The notes below the pieces were generated by a model. The model ran no database searches and was not told where the DNA came from. It saw only the letters and a list, made by a program, of their open reading frames with translations. DNA of 64,000 nucleotides from Megaustenia siamemsis (Eukaryota; Mollusca; Gastropoda; Stylommatophora; Ariophantidae). Below are positions 34,608 to 46,493 of the stretch, piece by piece. Each line of letters starts with the position of its first letter. Positions within the stretch are counted from its first letter, which is position 1. The DNA is taken from NCBI GenBank assembly GCA_032433765.1, contig JAVIAB010000124.1:77184119-77248118 (forward strand), given 5' to 3'. The position numbers and the translations under genes were made by a program.

Positions 34608-34735
34608 ATGTAAGCAGCCAGCTATGAGTCACTGACCCTGATGTAAGCAGCCAGTTATTAGTCACTGACCTGATATAAGCAGTAAGCTATGAGTCACTGA
34701 ACCTGATGCAAGCTGTCAGCTATGAGTCACTGACC
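34608..34735. repeat. Short tandem repeat of the repeat F head, about 4 copies
   Basis: Copies of a roughly 40-bp unit with gcagccagctatgagtcact. The same words occur singly at 13160 and 45865, in the opposite orientation. Confidence 0.75.
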
Positions 34736-35360
34736 AGAGGTTCTCAACCTTTTTGTGTCCATGGGCATGCTGGATATTTTACAAAGAACCGTGGGTGCTA
34801 GTATCCAAATTTATTGTTAACAGCGACTACTCATACCTCTAACACAGCTCTTTACTTGTCATACAGTTATTATGTGTCCATTTTTAAAGAAAAATAAATA
34901 TAAAGCACTGTATTTTACCAACAAAAAAATTACATACCTTCTAAAGATAAATAGCAAAATGAGCATTAAAAAAGAAAGTATTACACTGCACTGAACTAAT
35001 GTTATTGTTGGCATTGCATTTTTTCTGCAAGATTTTTAAAGTTGGGGATGTGTGATTTATGTCAATTCAAGATGACATCGTCTCAAACCTTTCAAGATAC
35101 AGCAAGGCTAATTTCAACAGCTAAATCTGCTTTGCTCTGACCATTTGATGCAGATGGTTGTTGCTTCATTGGGGAGGAAAAACTTCAGCATTTGCTTAAT
35201 CCTTTCTTTTTTTTTTCCCTCTCAATCTTTCGTTCAACTGAATGCTGGACAATAAATGATGCCACTCACTGGAATGAGGCTGGAACTTCCTGAGCACCAA
35301 GACATCACATGGTGGGCACAATGGCACCTGCGAGCATCATGTTAAAAACCACTGTCTTAT
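34731..35360. mobile_element. Possible hAT-like MITE
   Basis: The left end cagaggttctcaaccttttt and right end (reverse complement cagtggtttttaacatgatg) resemble hAT terminal repeats. A clear 8-bp target duplication is not visible and no transposase remains, so the call is tentative. Confidence 0.4.
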
Positions 35361-35531
35361 ACTGTGGAGGAAGGAAATGGCGGGTTGCCAACAGGTTTTG
35401 AAGTGACAAAAATAGGTTTGGGTCATCCTTGCTGTTAAATTTGACCACTGTTTTCAATCATGATTATAAAGAAACTAAAATATGTTTGCTATTTGGCAAT
35501 GCTCGATTTTACGTCAAATTTTAAAACTTAA

Positions 35532-35789
35532 AAGTAAAGTAAAGTACCCCCGTCACGCCAAGTGGCGTATAGGGAAATATGGTGTTAGTGACCCTATATT
35601 TTACAGACCTTCAGCACATGATTTTTGGGGTAATGTGGTCAGTATTACGCCCGTGCTGCTTTACTTTCCCAGAAAAAAATCCGGTACCCATTTAAGGCTG
35701 GGTGAACCCGGAAGCCATCGGTTGGGATCGAACCCTACCCCTTGTCCGTGGTAGTCCAGTTCACTAACCACTGAGCTATCGCGGCTCCC
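35532..35789 (-). mobile_element. SINE family A, full length, 14-bp target-site duplication
   Basis: Complete minus-strand copy; head ggagccgcgatagctcagtg and tail actttactttac. Flanking attttaaaacttaa at 35518-35531 and 35790-35803 is an exact duplication. Confidence 0.95.
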
Positions 35790-35803
35790 ATTTTAAAACT
35801 TAA

Positions 35804-36714
35804 TCCATGGATTTCAGGACACTAATAATGACTTGAGTTCGAGGAACGCAGAATAATGAAATGAACTTAGAGTAGAGAAAGAAATAAGTGGCTGGTACTA
35901 CTGACTACTCCAATCACGACCAATGTCAATGACTTACTAAGTTAACAAAGTAACCAAGTAGTTACTTACTGCTGGGACTTCCGTTTCTAAGATGGTGGAT
36001 CTAGTCCACGTTCTCTCGATCGCTGCAGAAAGTCCATTCAATGTCTGATTAATTTTGGTTCTCCATTGCACTCCTATGCGTTAAAGTCAAGATGTTGATC
36101 TACTTATTACATCTGCGCTGATAAAACAATATCATACGCTGGCAATATTCAATTTTCGACAAATCAAGTGTTATGAATGTGACCTTCCATCGTCTAGGCT
36201 TGTTCTGCGCTTTACGTCACATTGGTACTGTTCATGACCGTTGTTGGATTTGCTTGACGCAAGTTATTTCCATGTTACTCATTAATGTGAAATGCTTCAT
36301 CAGCCGCAGTTTTATCTCTTTAGGGAATTTGCACCGTGTTCTGTTCATCGTAGGCTACATTCACTAGAGTAATCAGGATTCTATAGGGCGCGTCATTGTA
36401 GTGCGTCCAACATTATTATGTGTGCGACGTCATCATAATGGCTCATCGTAAATCCCTAGACCGGCCGTACGCTAATCTTATGGTTTGCTGTTTGATGTGC
36501 GACGGGGATAATCTGACGACTAACTGTGTGTTTATATGTTCGAAATTGGAGTCAACAACGATGGCCTAACATCATCAAGCGCTATACATTTTTAAAGAAA
36601 TATGACGATCATCACTTTCGGGAGAACGTGAACTTCTGGTATATGGTGGGTAGGCGGCAGGAACCATTGCAGGCTATGCATGAAAAGTGTTCCTTGTTGC
36701 TGTTTCCTCATATT
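35804..36714. other. Intron 13 sequence, CpG-richer than neighbours
   Basis: The part from about 36100 to 36600 has noticeably more CG dinucleotides than the rest of the window. No gene, LTR or known repeat recognised. Confidence 0.4.
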
Positions 36715-37060
36715 CCAAGTCCATGGGGGACTGGTTGGTCTCGAGGCAAGACGCCGGCCTTGGGACAGAGAGGTTGTGGGTTCAAATCTCGGCTACACCG
36801 GTTGGGATTTTTATTTATGATTTCCCTCTGCGACAACCACCCCTGGTCTCAGCAGCAAGGCCCGGCTTGAAACATCAGTTACTCATCGACAGTAAAAACA
36901 TGAGTACCTCCGAAGTCGGAGTTATCTGCCTGTGTGGCGAGGGACCCCTTTGCACATGGCTGCCAGGGAAAATGGATTAACACGCAAAATTCAGTTCCTA
37001 GTCTCTAGGGACTTCGTCAGAGTTGAAAGCTGGCGAATGCAACAACAACAATACTGTGGA
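36715..37060 (+). mobile_element. SINE family C (different tRNA head)
   Basis: The head has actggttggtctcgaggcaa and a B box gggttcaaatct. The body includes acctccgaagtcggagttat and ends in caacaacaacaat. A diverged copy is at 38135-38515. Open frames across it are incidental. Confidence 0.7.
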
Positions 37061-37324
37061 CCAACATGAAATTTCTGCAAGTGACCTACTTCCACTCATC
37101 TACTGAGCTTGACACTTTGCCTAAAGGCCATGAATATGTAGGACTTCTATTAGGATTTACTACTTTGTAGAGGGTATAATTACAGCTACACGCGTGTGAC
37201 CATTCCTTTCCCATTCTGACCACGGTCCACGACACAGGGAAGTCATTTTTCTTCTCTTTAACCAATTTCGATTATTTTGTTTTGGATGCTTCGTTACTTG
37301 TTACCTATGTAGGATTAGTTCTAT

Positions 37325-37480
37325 TTACTTACATATCTGTGTGTGCGGGTTGTTTGTTTGTTCCTGCTGAAGGCCTATTGAGCCGAAACGTCGTTCAAAT
37401 CTGTGTCATCTACTAATCACGTAAAGCTTTTACCATACCATTTTTTCTATTTTTTTCAATTTTCCCTTACATTCAGCTTT
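37325..37480 (+). repeat. Dispersed repeat E (ggcctattgagccgaaacg type)
   Basis: Shares order and wording with 43635-43795: acttacatatctgtgtgtg, gttcctgctgaaggcctatt, gccgaaacgtcg and a polypyrimidine end. The core ggc-ctattga-gcc can form a small hairpin. Not assigned to a named family. Confidence 0.7.
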
Positions 37481-37530
37481 ACTGCAGCTTCTCATTTTTA
37501 TGCATTAATTTGCATTTCTTTGCCTTAACA

Positions 37531-37550
37531 CCCCCCCCCCCCCCCCCCCC
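37531..37550. repeat. Poly-C run
   Basis: About 20 cytosines in the intron just before exon 14. Confidence 0.97.
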
Positions 37551-37960
37551 CATGTAGGCTTCATGGTTCGTGAATGGTCTCCATTATAGTGCCATTCACT
37601 TTATATTTGGATGCATGGGCTCCATTATTTGATAACAGCTAACTCCTCAAGCTCCATAGGATTGGAAACACACTTCATTTATCTTTTATGGAAACTACAA
37701 AATCTCTCCACTATGATTTGTCTCTGGCTATCCTTCTTTGTATCTGACATTTTTGCCTCTACTGTAACTGATGGATTTGTCATTAGACTGCCTTCATTTT
37801 GCTCTTTCTCATGAGTCCATGCATGTTAGTTCTTATGGGTTCTGTATTAGTTCTGGGTTTGTGGGATATCTAGCTTTAGTATATGCCTGTTATCATTGTG
37901 TTCTGATCTTATTTATATTTTAAAAAATACACAAATTGCATTTTTATCCTTTTCCTACAG

Positions 37961-38066
37961 AGGTCCACTAGGAGTTTTGCAGTTTCACTTAGGAGTGAGG
38001 AGTCAAGAAAGATTTTCATTTGTTGAGATAGTGAAGGAGTACATTAAACATAAGCAGATAGATGAG
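37961..38066 (+). CDS. WDPCP: WDPCP exon 14 (starts with 1 nt, ends phase 0)
   Basis: Acceptor atccttttcctacag, donor gtagag. It encodes GPLGVLQFHLGVRSQERFSF and then VEIVKEYIKHKQIDE, matching the family GPLGVLLFKLGV ... YIHCDEIYE. The frame stays open for 31 bases past the donor before TAA, but the join to exon 15 restores the family sequence exactly. Confidence 0.95.
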
Positions 38067-38134
38067 GTAGAGTTTCATGCTGTCAGAGCCGATTTGTAAC
38101 TGTTGTTATTTTGTATCACAATTCTGGATATTTA

Positions 38135-38515
38135 ATGCTTGTGTGGGGGCTGGGTGGTCTGGAAGTAAGACACCTGCCTCTAAAGAACGACAACAAAAAC
38201 AGGAGGCACTGTGTGCATGCTGCACACATTAAAGACCTCTTAGCAGTTGCAAATCGAAAAGAGTAAACCAAAAATAGCCACTCCCTCGGTAAAAATTGAT
38301 AGAAAAAATTCTACCCAAAAATGTCAAACTATCAAGGATGAAAAATTAAAGTACCTCTGAAGTTGAAGAAGTTCTGCCTGTAAGGTGAGAGACACCTGAG
38401 TACATGGCTTTTGGTGTGAAAAGTAGGAAAAAGTGATATTCATGCAAAAGTAAATTCTTCCTAACCTCATTAAAGACATAGAGTTGGCCTACATACAAAA
38501 AAACAATGTTCTTGT
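38135..38515 (+). mobile_element. SINE family C, diverged copy
   Basis: Head ctgggtggtctggaagtaag, then a non-matching stretch where the B box should be, then tacctctgaagttgaagaag, gagagacacctgagtacatg and a caacaatg-like end. The order matches 36715-37060. Confidence 0.6.
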
Positions 38516-38984
38516 GGGCATAGGTGTATTTGAGAAAGATGTTTGATCCAGATGGCTGTGGTAAAGGTATTCTTCTAAATTTGTTCCACTGCTAATTCCG
38601 TTCATTATTTACTCTTTATATGTGTGTAGATATGTTATATTATGACTGAAAGTAAACTGTGAAAGAATCTGTGCCTTTCAACCCAATTTAACTTCAGCAT
38701 GGCATTTTTGCGTACAAGGTTGATTCCCTTTTTTCATCCCTGCTTGCTTGGCCAGACTGATCTGCTTCCAGGGCCATGCAGGGAAGTGAATAAGCCTGAG
38801 TAACAAAACAGGGAACACATATTCAAAGATGTTACCAGATGGGTGACTTCAGTAACAAATAAATATGTTCCTCAACTAATTAATGGTGTTGAGTTATTTG
38901 TGAGTTATCAAAAGTGCACTACGAACATGTTCATAGGTGCTCAGATCCCCTCCTCAGCATGTCCTGCAGTGTTCAGCGACTGAT
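38516..38984. other. Intron 14 sequence, no gene seen
   Basis: No family or exon recognised. Confidence 0.45.
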
Positions 38985-39600
38985 GGCTCCAGTTATATAA
39001 GTATAAGGTTGATAAGTCTTCTTATACTTTCACTGAGTCTCTTGTTTCTGACTGTGCCCATCTTAACTCCCATCTCTTTCATCTGAAGGAGTGATGAGGA
39101 CTCATGGTCGTCTAAGTCTTGTGCCCTTCCCACATCACAGAGGGCATTAATGGAATCTGTCTGATCCATTGGTTGGCCGTCTTCAATGACAGCACAGCTA
39201 GCAACTTGTCTGCTTCTACAGAGCCTGCTTCCACTTTTCTTATGCACATTGAATCATTTAGTATACAGGCATGGATTTAGTCTTGTGACTCCAACTAGAT
39301 GAATGCTCTGGTCATTACCATCACCTCCATCATCATGCTACTCATGGTCATAATGTATGTACCACTGTCTTCTTTGACTATTCTGCCTGCCAAGTGTGCT
39401 GTAAATGCCCATGCACTCCATTGATGTCTTATTACGGATCCTATGTATAGATGACTGCATCTTTCTTATCTGTGTTATCCCAGATGAGAGCGTTGACCTC
39501 TGCATTGACCATGACTGGATTCTGCTCCCTACATTCCCTGTCGAGCGTGACAATACATTAGATGTTGAATACAAGTTTGTAATATTGTATTAAGTTATTG
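38985..39600 (-). other. Unclassified region with two antisense open stretches
   Basis: Minus-strand ORFs at 38993-39247 (84 codons) and 39338-39574 (78 codons) are adjacent. The composition is more coding-like than the flanks, but I recognise no domain. It could be a decayed transposon protein. Confidence 0.25.
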
Positions 39601-40280
39601 TTAGGCTGTGTATTTAGATGTTAGGCTGGGATCATCATATTCCCTTGACATTCGTACCCCACATTCCTCTTGTACATTACAGAGTTATGTAGATTTTCTT
39701 AATGTGTCTGCTATACACCATCAGTACATCTTGGTCAAACAACATGAGTATTATTGCTATTCAACATTGCAGACCGCATTAAAATGATACATTCTCTGAA
39801 TATTTGATGTTACAAGACTGATGTATTTTATGACACATTATCAGGACACACAGAAATAATTAAACTCTTCAAGCCAAGGGAAAAACTGTTGAATTCATAA
39901 TGACGAAGAATACAATTATGAGTGAACATGACATATAAAGTTCGCACACTCCTTTTGTTTGACTTAAATCAAATCGCTGATCAACTGCTACTATATCATT
40001 CATTCATCCTGTCAACATCTAATTAACCCTATCTCATGTTTTTCTGCATACATTAACACTTGATACATAATTTCCTTGTACTGGAAGGAGCTAAAAGTCA
40101 GTATAGAAATCTCTAAAACAATATTTAACTGGTTAACAGTCGGTAATATTCATACATTACCATTCTTAGTTTTGAGAGCTGGATGTCCAGCATCATATAT
40201 CTCCCATGAACAAAAATATCCAAACTTCTATCCATAACATCATTCTATATTATTGGTGGGTAGATTGTTGCATTCGATCA
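39601..40280. other. Intron 14 sequence, nothing recognised
   Basis: AT-rich unique-looking sequence. Confidence 0.5.
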
Positions 40281-40289
40281 TAATAATTA

Positions 40290-40664
40290 AAAAAGTAAAG
40301 GTTCCCTCCATGCCTTGCTATGCATATTGGGAATATGGTGTTAGTGACCATACCACATTTCTATTACCAATGCACATTTTTGGGTGATGTGGTCGGTATC
40401 ATGCCAGGCCGCCTTTACTTCCCAGAAAAATCTCTGGTACCCATTTTTAGAGGCTGGGTGAACCCCAGAGCCTTGTCAGTCCAAAAAAAAAAAATCTGCC
40501 ACTGCTGGGGATCAAACCCTGACCCTTCTGGTCAGGAAGCGAGCACACTAACCACTCAGCCACTGAGGTGAGCACACTAACCACTCAGCCACCGAGGTGA
40601 GCACACTAACCACTCAGCCACTGAGGTGAGCACACTAACCACTCAGCAACCAAGGCTTCCTCAG
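40290..40664 (-). mobile_element. SINE family B with amplified tRNA head
   Basis: Minus-strand copy of the SINE at 48897-49181. The part equal to the start of the tRNA head (ctgagtggttagtgtgctca on the minus strand) is repeated four times at about 40540-40650 with a 29-bp period. Flanking taataatta at 40281-40289 and 40665-40673 is a likely target duplication. Confidence 0.85.
40545..40650. repeat. 29-bp tandem repeat of a SINE head, about 4 copies
   Basis: Unit tgagcacactaaccactcag plus ccactgagg. The other family B copy has this segment once. Confidence 0.9.
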
Positions 40665-40892
40665 TAATAATTACTCCTATTTATTTACTATTTCCTGATT
40701 TACATTGATCAACTAATCTACTAACATTCTACTATTGTTAATCATTGACTAGTTTCAATGCTCAACCTAACTTCATTAACTGTCCTTCTCGAGTGCTGTC
40801 ATATGGATCTCTGTTGAAATCTCCTCACTCACTGTCTTTCTAACTCACTTCAAACTTCCCTAATCTATCTTTCTGTCATTTCATACTATTTC

Positions 40893-41925
40893 CTAAGTTC
40901 TACTATACTCATATGATCTCTAAGTTCTGCTATACTCATGTGATTCATAAGTTCTACTATACTTGTATGATTCCTAAGTTCTACTATACTTGTATGATCC
41001 CTAAGTTCTACTATACTTGTGTGATTCCTAAGTTCTACTATACTCGTATGATTCCTAAGTTCTACTATACTCGTATGGTTCCTAAGTTCTACTTTACTCA
41101 TATGTCCCTAAGTTCTACTATACTCATATGATCCCTAACTTCTACTATACTCATATGATTCCTAAGTTCTACTATACTCATGTCATTCATAAGTTCTACT
41201 ATACTAGTATGATTCCTAAGTTCTGCTATACTCATATGATTCCCAAGTTCTACTATACTCATGTGATTCATAAGTTCTACTATATTCATATGATCCCTGA
41301 GTTCTACTATACTCATATGATTCATAAGTTCTACTATACTCATATGATTCATAAGTTCTACTATACTCATGTGATTCATAAGTTCTATTATACTCATGTG
41401 ATCCCTAAGTTCTGCTATACTCATATGATTCCTAAGTTCTACTATACTCATATGATTCCTAAGTTCTGCTATACTCATGTGATTCATAAGTTCTACTATA
41501 CGCATATGATCCCTAAGTTCTACTATACGCATATGATTCCTAAGTTCTACTATACTCATATGATTCCTAAGTTCTACTATACTCATATGATTCCTAAGTT
41601 CTACTATACTCATATGATTCCTAAGTTCTACTATACTCATATGATTCCTAAGTTCTACTATACTCATATGATTCCTAAGTTCTACTATACTCATATGATT
41701 CCTAAGTTCTGCTATACTCATGTGATTCCTAAGTTCAACTATATGCCTAAGTTCTACTATACTCATATGATCCCTCAGTTCTACTATACGCATATGATTC
41801 CTAAGTTCTACTATACTCATATGATTCCTAAGTTCTACTATACTCATATGATTCCTAAGTTCTACTATACTCATATGATTCCTAAGTTCTGCTATACTCA
41901 TGTGATTCCTAAGTTCAACTAAAGT
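40893..41925. repeat. Minisatellite, 27-bp unit, about 38 copies
   Basis: Unit tatgattcctaagttctact plus atactca. Nine-residue open frames arise on both strands (264 and 276 codons) because 27 is a multiple of three; neither is supported as a gene. Confidence 0.97.
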
Positions 41926-42013
41926 CATGTGAGTTCTCTCATCTTTGATAGCCTGAAATTGTTTCCTTCATTAACTCCACTCATAATTATTGTAACCAGA
42001 CTTTCATCTTCTA

Positions 42014-42355
42014 TAGGGTGTTTATAAAGTCTCACTACACTTGGTATCTAGGTCAATTTGAAAAAAATGTTTATGACGTCATCACAATATGTGCTCAATG
42101 GTAAGTTCACTTGTTGCGACAGTTTTCTTAATGACTTGTCTGGACTTTTAAGGATTCTGTCTTGGATATCTAAACATATTTCATCATTCACAGCAGGCCT
42201 ACCAGATCGTGGAGCATCTTCCACATTTCCAGTAGCAATAAACTTATTCAACAAATTTCATTGACAGTGGGAGCACATATTGTGATGACGTCATAAACAT
42301 TTTTTTTTCAAATTGACCTAGATACCAAGTGTAGTGAGACTTTATAAACACCCTG
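42014..42355 (-). mobile_element. Mariner-type MITE with long inverted repeats
   Basis: The terminal inverted repeats of about 80 bp are almost perfect (agggtgtttataaagtctca at each end, pointing inward), with TA on both sides (42012-42013 and 42356-42357). Between them the minus strand retains part of a transposase DNA-binding domain: NKFIATGNVEDAPRSGRPAV then QDRILKSPDKSLRKLSQQV, the GRP linker and helix-turn-helix of mariner-type transposases. The catalytic domain is gone. Each inverted repeat carries TGACGTCA. Confidence 0.9.
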
Positions 42356-42923
42356 TATTTATTCCCACCTTTTTCTCTCAACATCCTTTTCTATCCTTTC
42401 ATTATTTTACTCCTCTGAAGTACAGAACCTTTGACTTTGCTACTGTGTAGTAGGGTCTCTATTAGTCATGGTTCAGCTGTAATGATTGATGTTTAAAAAT
42501 GAAACCAATTACTTTAATATTATATTAAAACATCATTTGTAGTAAATTGTAGTATAAAATTTGCAAAATTGTAGTAAAGTAAAGAATGAAGAACAAAAAG
42601 ACATACTTGACAACAACTGAATTACCTTGTGCATCATTAATTTAATAAATTTTAGATAATAACAGATTAACATGATTTTGAAGGCCAATCTGTCATTTAA
42701 TTAGATGATGGACAGCACAAATAGAACAAATAAAATATAGACAACAAACAACACAAGAAAATTACAAATGATAATAATTGTACAAAGTCATTAATGATTG
42801 TGAAATGAATGGCAAATATTTTATGCATTAATAAAGCATCAATACCAGTATTGTTTTCATGTTAACATTTAAAACAAACATTATACACATATTTTTCACG
42901 TGTTCATTTTGGAATGTTTATAG
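42356..42923. other. Intron 14, 3' part
   Basis: AT-rich sequence leading to exon 15. Nothing recognised. Confidence 0.5.
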
Positions 42924-43038
42924 GCAGTCAGCTTGCTGTCTAGCATGAACTGGGACTTGGAAGGGCAGGCTTGCTATTCCTGTCTGTCTACAATTGTCAA
43001 TCATTTGCTCAGAATGCCCCTAAATGCAGAAAAGGAAG
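42924..43038 (+). CDS. WDPCP: WDPCP exon 15 (phase 0 to 1)
   Basis: Acceptor ggaatgtttatag, donor gtaatg. It encodes AVSLLSSMNWDLEGQACYSC and then STIVNHLLRMPLNAEKE. LLSSMNWD and VNHLLR are near-identical to vertebrate Fritz. Confidence 0.96.
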
Positions 43039-43634
43039 GTAATGAATTATGTTTATATTCTTGTTCAGTGAGTTTCTGTTTTTTATAATTAATATATTTC
43101 TTTCTCTGTGTTCACATTCATTCTCTCCTATTGTTTCAAGCACTTTTAATTCTGTCCAGTATAATGGTATTAAGTATCATCATGAGCCATGCCAGAGTGA
43201 ATTTATTTTCCTTCAACTTCTTGTTTCTAATTATTAGTTTCTGCAGTTCACTTCCTTCATTGCCATTATGTTGTGCTGTCCAGAACTTTTCCTCTTTACC
43301 ATCTTCTGTATCCCCCCCATACATTTCAGCTTTTAACATAGTTTGATACAACCCACCACTTCAGAGAAAATGTCATCTTTTTCCCTCGCATAAATTTTTG
43401 TTGTTGTTAAAAAGAGTAAATTATTTATCTAGAAAAAATATTGAAGTAGTCTCCCCAATTAATGTAATATTAATCCCACTTTTTATCACTCCCACTACTG
43501 ATAATTATAATCATTTGACAACAAATAGATTCACTTACACAGTCATCTCAATTTATTCAGCTAGGGCTTGCTACTGCTTTATCTGCATGAACAGAACACC
43601 TGTTGACCAAAGGAGTAGATTGTCACAACAAAAG
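43039..43634. other. Intron 15, 5' part
   Basis: No gene recognised; short open frames on both strands only. Confidence 0.5.
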
Positions 43635-43795
43635 TTTACTTACATATCTGTGTGTGTGTGTGTTGTTTGTTTGTTCCTGCTGAAGGTCTATTGAGCCACA
43701 AAGTCTTTCAGATTTGTGTCGTCCATTTATTATGTATAGCTTTAACAATACCCTTTCTTTCTATTTTTTTTTTCATTTCTCCCTTACCAGAGAAT
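43635..43795 (+). repeat. Dispersed repeat E, second + strand copy
   Basis: Parallel to 37325-37480: acttacatatctgtgtgtgt, gttcctgctgaaggtctatt, gagccacaaagtc and a polypyrimidine end before exon 16. Confidence 0.7.
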
Positions 43796-44038
43796 TATCT
43801 GGAAAGTAAGAAGGCCTGTTATGAGACTAAGCATTTCAATGAAGTCCTTATGGGCTGATTTCATTTAAATACCTTTATTCTTGTAAAATTGTAAGATTCT
43901 GTTATTTCATTACTTTATTTTCAGATAATCAGAGTAAAATAGTTATTCATTATCAGGAAATTTTAGTCCCATGAAAAAAAAATGGAAAAAAGTCTTGCTT
44001 GAAAGAATTTTGAAGATGGTTCTCTTTATTTCCACCAG

Positions 44039-44162
44039 CCCAGTTAGAGACAGCCTTAGCAACATTCTATGCTCCTAAGCCACCAATTTCAGAGGCTACA
44101 ATTCTTGATTATCGAGATCCAATAAGTCAACTTGCCAGAAGATTCTTTCATCATTTACTCAG
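44039..44162 (+). CDS. WDPCP: WDPCP exon 16 (starts with 2 nt, ends phase 2)
   Basis: The acceptor is the CAG at 44036-44038 (tttccaccag); the next CAG two codon positions later would break the frame. It encodes QLETALATFYAPKPP, then ATILDYRDPISQLARRFFHH and LL. This helical C-terminal block is strongly conserved. Donor gtttgg. Confidence 0.95.
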
Positions 44163-45849
44163 GTTTGGTACTTGTACAAATATTCTGCAAATAGTTACAT
44201 CAAAGATACATCACTAAGATACATATAGAATGCCTTCAAATAAAGAACTAGGCCTTCAGGAAGGTGACAACAATTCTATAGGACCCAGATATGACTGAAA
44301 AAGTTGGTATCAGTGTAACAGAATAGGGATGTAGGTAGGACTTATATTACATTGTGTAAGGAAGGAGGAGAGTGCATTGTCTGACATGGGCAGACGTTAG
44401 AAGTGACTTAGCTGGTTGAGGTGGAAATACGTTGCAGTATCAAAAGCTGTGATAGGTCAGGGCAGTGACAGGACCATGTTTGTGGATGATCCACAAGACT
44501 CCAGTGGAGTACAGGTAAAAGGAGACATGTGCATGTGTCTCAAACTGACCAATGGTAAATTGATTGAACCCCTGTGAGGAGGATTTGGGGAGAAGAAAAT
44601 TGAGGAGCACAGAGTTTGGGACAGTTAGCCACTTCTGAAGTCGAAGGAAGGTTTTTATTTTCCATCGAGAGTATGGTATGATGAGATCTAGGCAAGAGTA
44701 TACCTAAACGTTTTAAGTGGTTATATACTAAGAGGATGTGATTTCTAGTATAGATTAAGTTGCAACCATGAGATAAAACGAACTAAGTAGTGAGATGATG
44801 TGTTTAAGGACAATGGAAGATAGATGACCATAAGTAGCCAAATATAATGTATCAGGAATATTAGTTCCATCGTTGTATATTCTAACTACCATATGAGAGG
44901 CTGACATGATGATAATAAACAACTAGAGTGGAAATAACATCACCAACCTCTAACATTTTTCGGACGTGTTCAGTGACTTGTGTTTCCCAAATTATTAGGT
45001 AGTAATCAAGTTCTACACACAACCAGATCTAACCCAGGACTAGTATGGCCATATACACGCTCATGCTCATTATCTTGACACAGTTGTGAGCCTGTTACTC
45101 AGGAGATACGTTCACGGTCCTATGTGACAATATTGTCAGATCAATGCTATGCTTGCTGTCTTGACCTTGTACCCTACAATACTGTTAAAATGGTATACTT
45201 AGTTTGAGAACCGTCAGACTGTAACAACAGTGAACCAGAGCTGACCAGGACTCTACTCAGCCTCTGTGCTGATCTACTGTTTGGCCTGACCAAGAGAGTA
45301 ACAATTCAAGAGGGAAAGTAGATCTTGTCATAAAAATATGCAGTTATAAAGTAAAATGTGTCAACATTCATTAAAAAACTAGCAGCCATTTGCTACCAAG
45401 GAGTTAATATCTGTAGCCAGCCAGGCCGTTTCTTTGCATAAAAAAAAATTGAAATGACAGAGAAAAATAACGGTAAAAAAATTGATCTAAAACACACAGC
45501 ATGCTCAGATAATTTGCTCATGAAGTTGGATAAAAGGTTAAATAAGAGAATTACAAGGTAATAGTGGAAATAATTATGGAAAATTCAATAAATTAAGAGC
45601 TGCAAAACGCTGTTCCTGCATTTCTGGCTTCGGTTACTAGTTTTGCTGCTCTTGGTACAGAATGTACTAACAGGAAATGCATCATATGCACATTTTTGCA
45701 GGGTAAAATAACAAAAATGGGAAATGATAAGAGGGGTGAAACAATATGAGTATTACAATAATATATGAGTTGAAGAGGAAGTTCTAAAACTTTGACTTCT
45801 GTTTAAGCAATGGCAGAAGACCCATAGCCAAGTATGAATATGTACAGCA
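44163..45849. other. Intron 16, no gene or known element
   Basis: Roughly 1.7 kb without recognised repeats or coding signal. It may hold an old, unrecognised element. Confidence 0.4.
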
Positions 45850-46110
45850 GGACTTGGGTGGAAAATGGTCAGTGACTCATAGCTGACTGTTTACATCAGG
45901 ATTCAAGAATTAGAAGTAAACAAGATTATACTCCACCTCTTCACTGTACCCCTAAAACAGACCAACTAATCTGATCATATGAGTAGGAGCTGAACACAGA
46001 AGACAATCCTGTACCCAAAAATGCAGTGTTAAAATCAGATGAGTTGGACCATAAGACACAAAATATCAAAGCCTGCTGTATACAAGAACACAGCACATCA
46101 GTTCTCACTT
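45850..46110. repeat. Dispersed repeat F, copy 3
   Basis: Contains aaatggtcagtgactcatag, tgtacccaaaaatgcagtgt and aaatcagatgagttggacca in the same order as 18425-18790. Confidence 0.55.
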
Positions 46111-46429
46111 AACATATTTTTAAAGAAGGACAATAAAGAGAAGTAATCATCGAAACTCAAATAAACAAAGCTTGTTAGCAATGGAATAGAGACAGAATAG
46201 TCTGACAGTTACTTAGAGATTATTTCTTGATAGATATAAGGAAATATATTACAAAATACCACTAATAATACAACTCCAATATGTAGGTTTTTGTTAAATA
46301 TAAATAAATAGTTCATCATTTTTGGCCTTTTCTATATACATGATGACCTCCATTTTTGTCACCATTATCCAAATGTGTGTACTGTTCATTTGATCAGGTT
46401 AGCTTGAGTGTATTTTCTTTTACATTCAG

Positions 46430-46493
46430 GTATGTTCGTTTTGATAAAGCATTTCTTCTAGCAGTTGACATTGGAGCAAGGGATCTGTTTATG
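46430..46493 (+). CDS. WDPCP: WDPCP exon 17 (starts with 1 nt, ends phase 0)
   Basis: Acceptor ctttttacattcag, donor gtgagt. It encodes YVRFDKAFLLAVDIGARDLF plus M, nearly identical to the vertebrate sequence at the same place. Confidence 0.96.

Noticed and set aside
34608..34735. Regulatory direct repeats
   Set aside because: They are copies of the repeat F head, which occurs elsewhere in the window; nothing indicates a regulatory role.
36526..36980. Two overlapping plus-strand ORFs
   Set aside because: They lie over the family C SINE and its flank and resemble no protein.
37365..37395. Hammerhead ribozyme
   Set aside because: A GAAAC motif and a short stem exist, but the CUGAUGA core is absent (ctgctgaag instead).
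41098..41928. 264- and 276-codon ORFs on opposite strands
   Set aside because: 27-bp array artefact.
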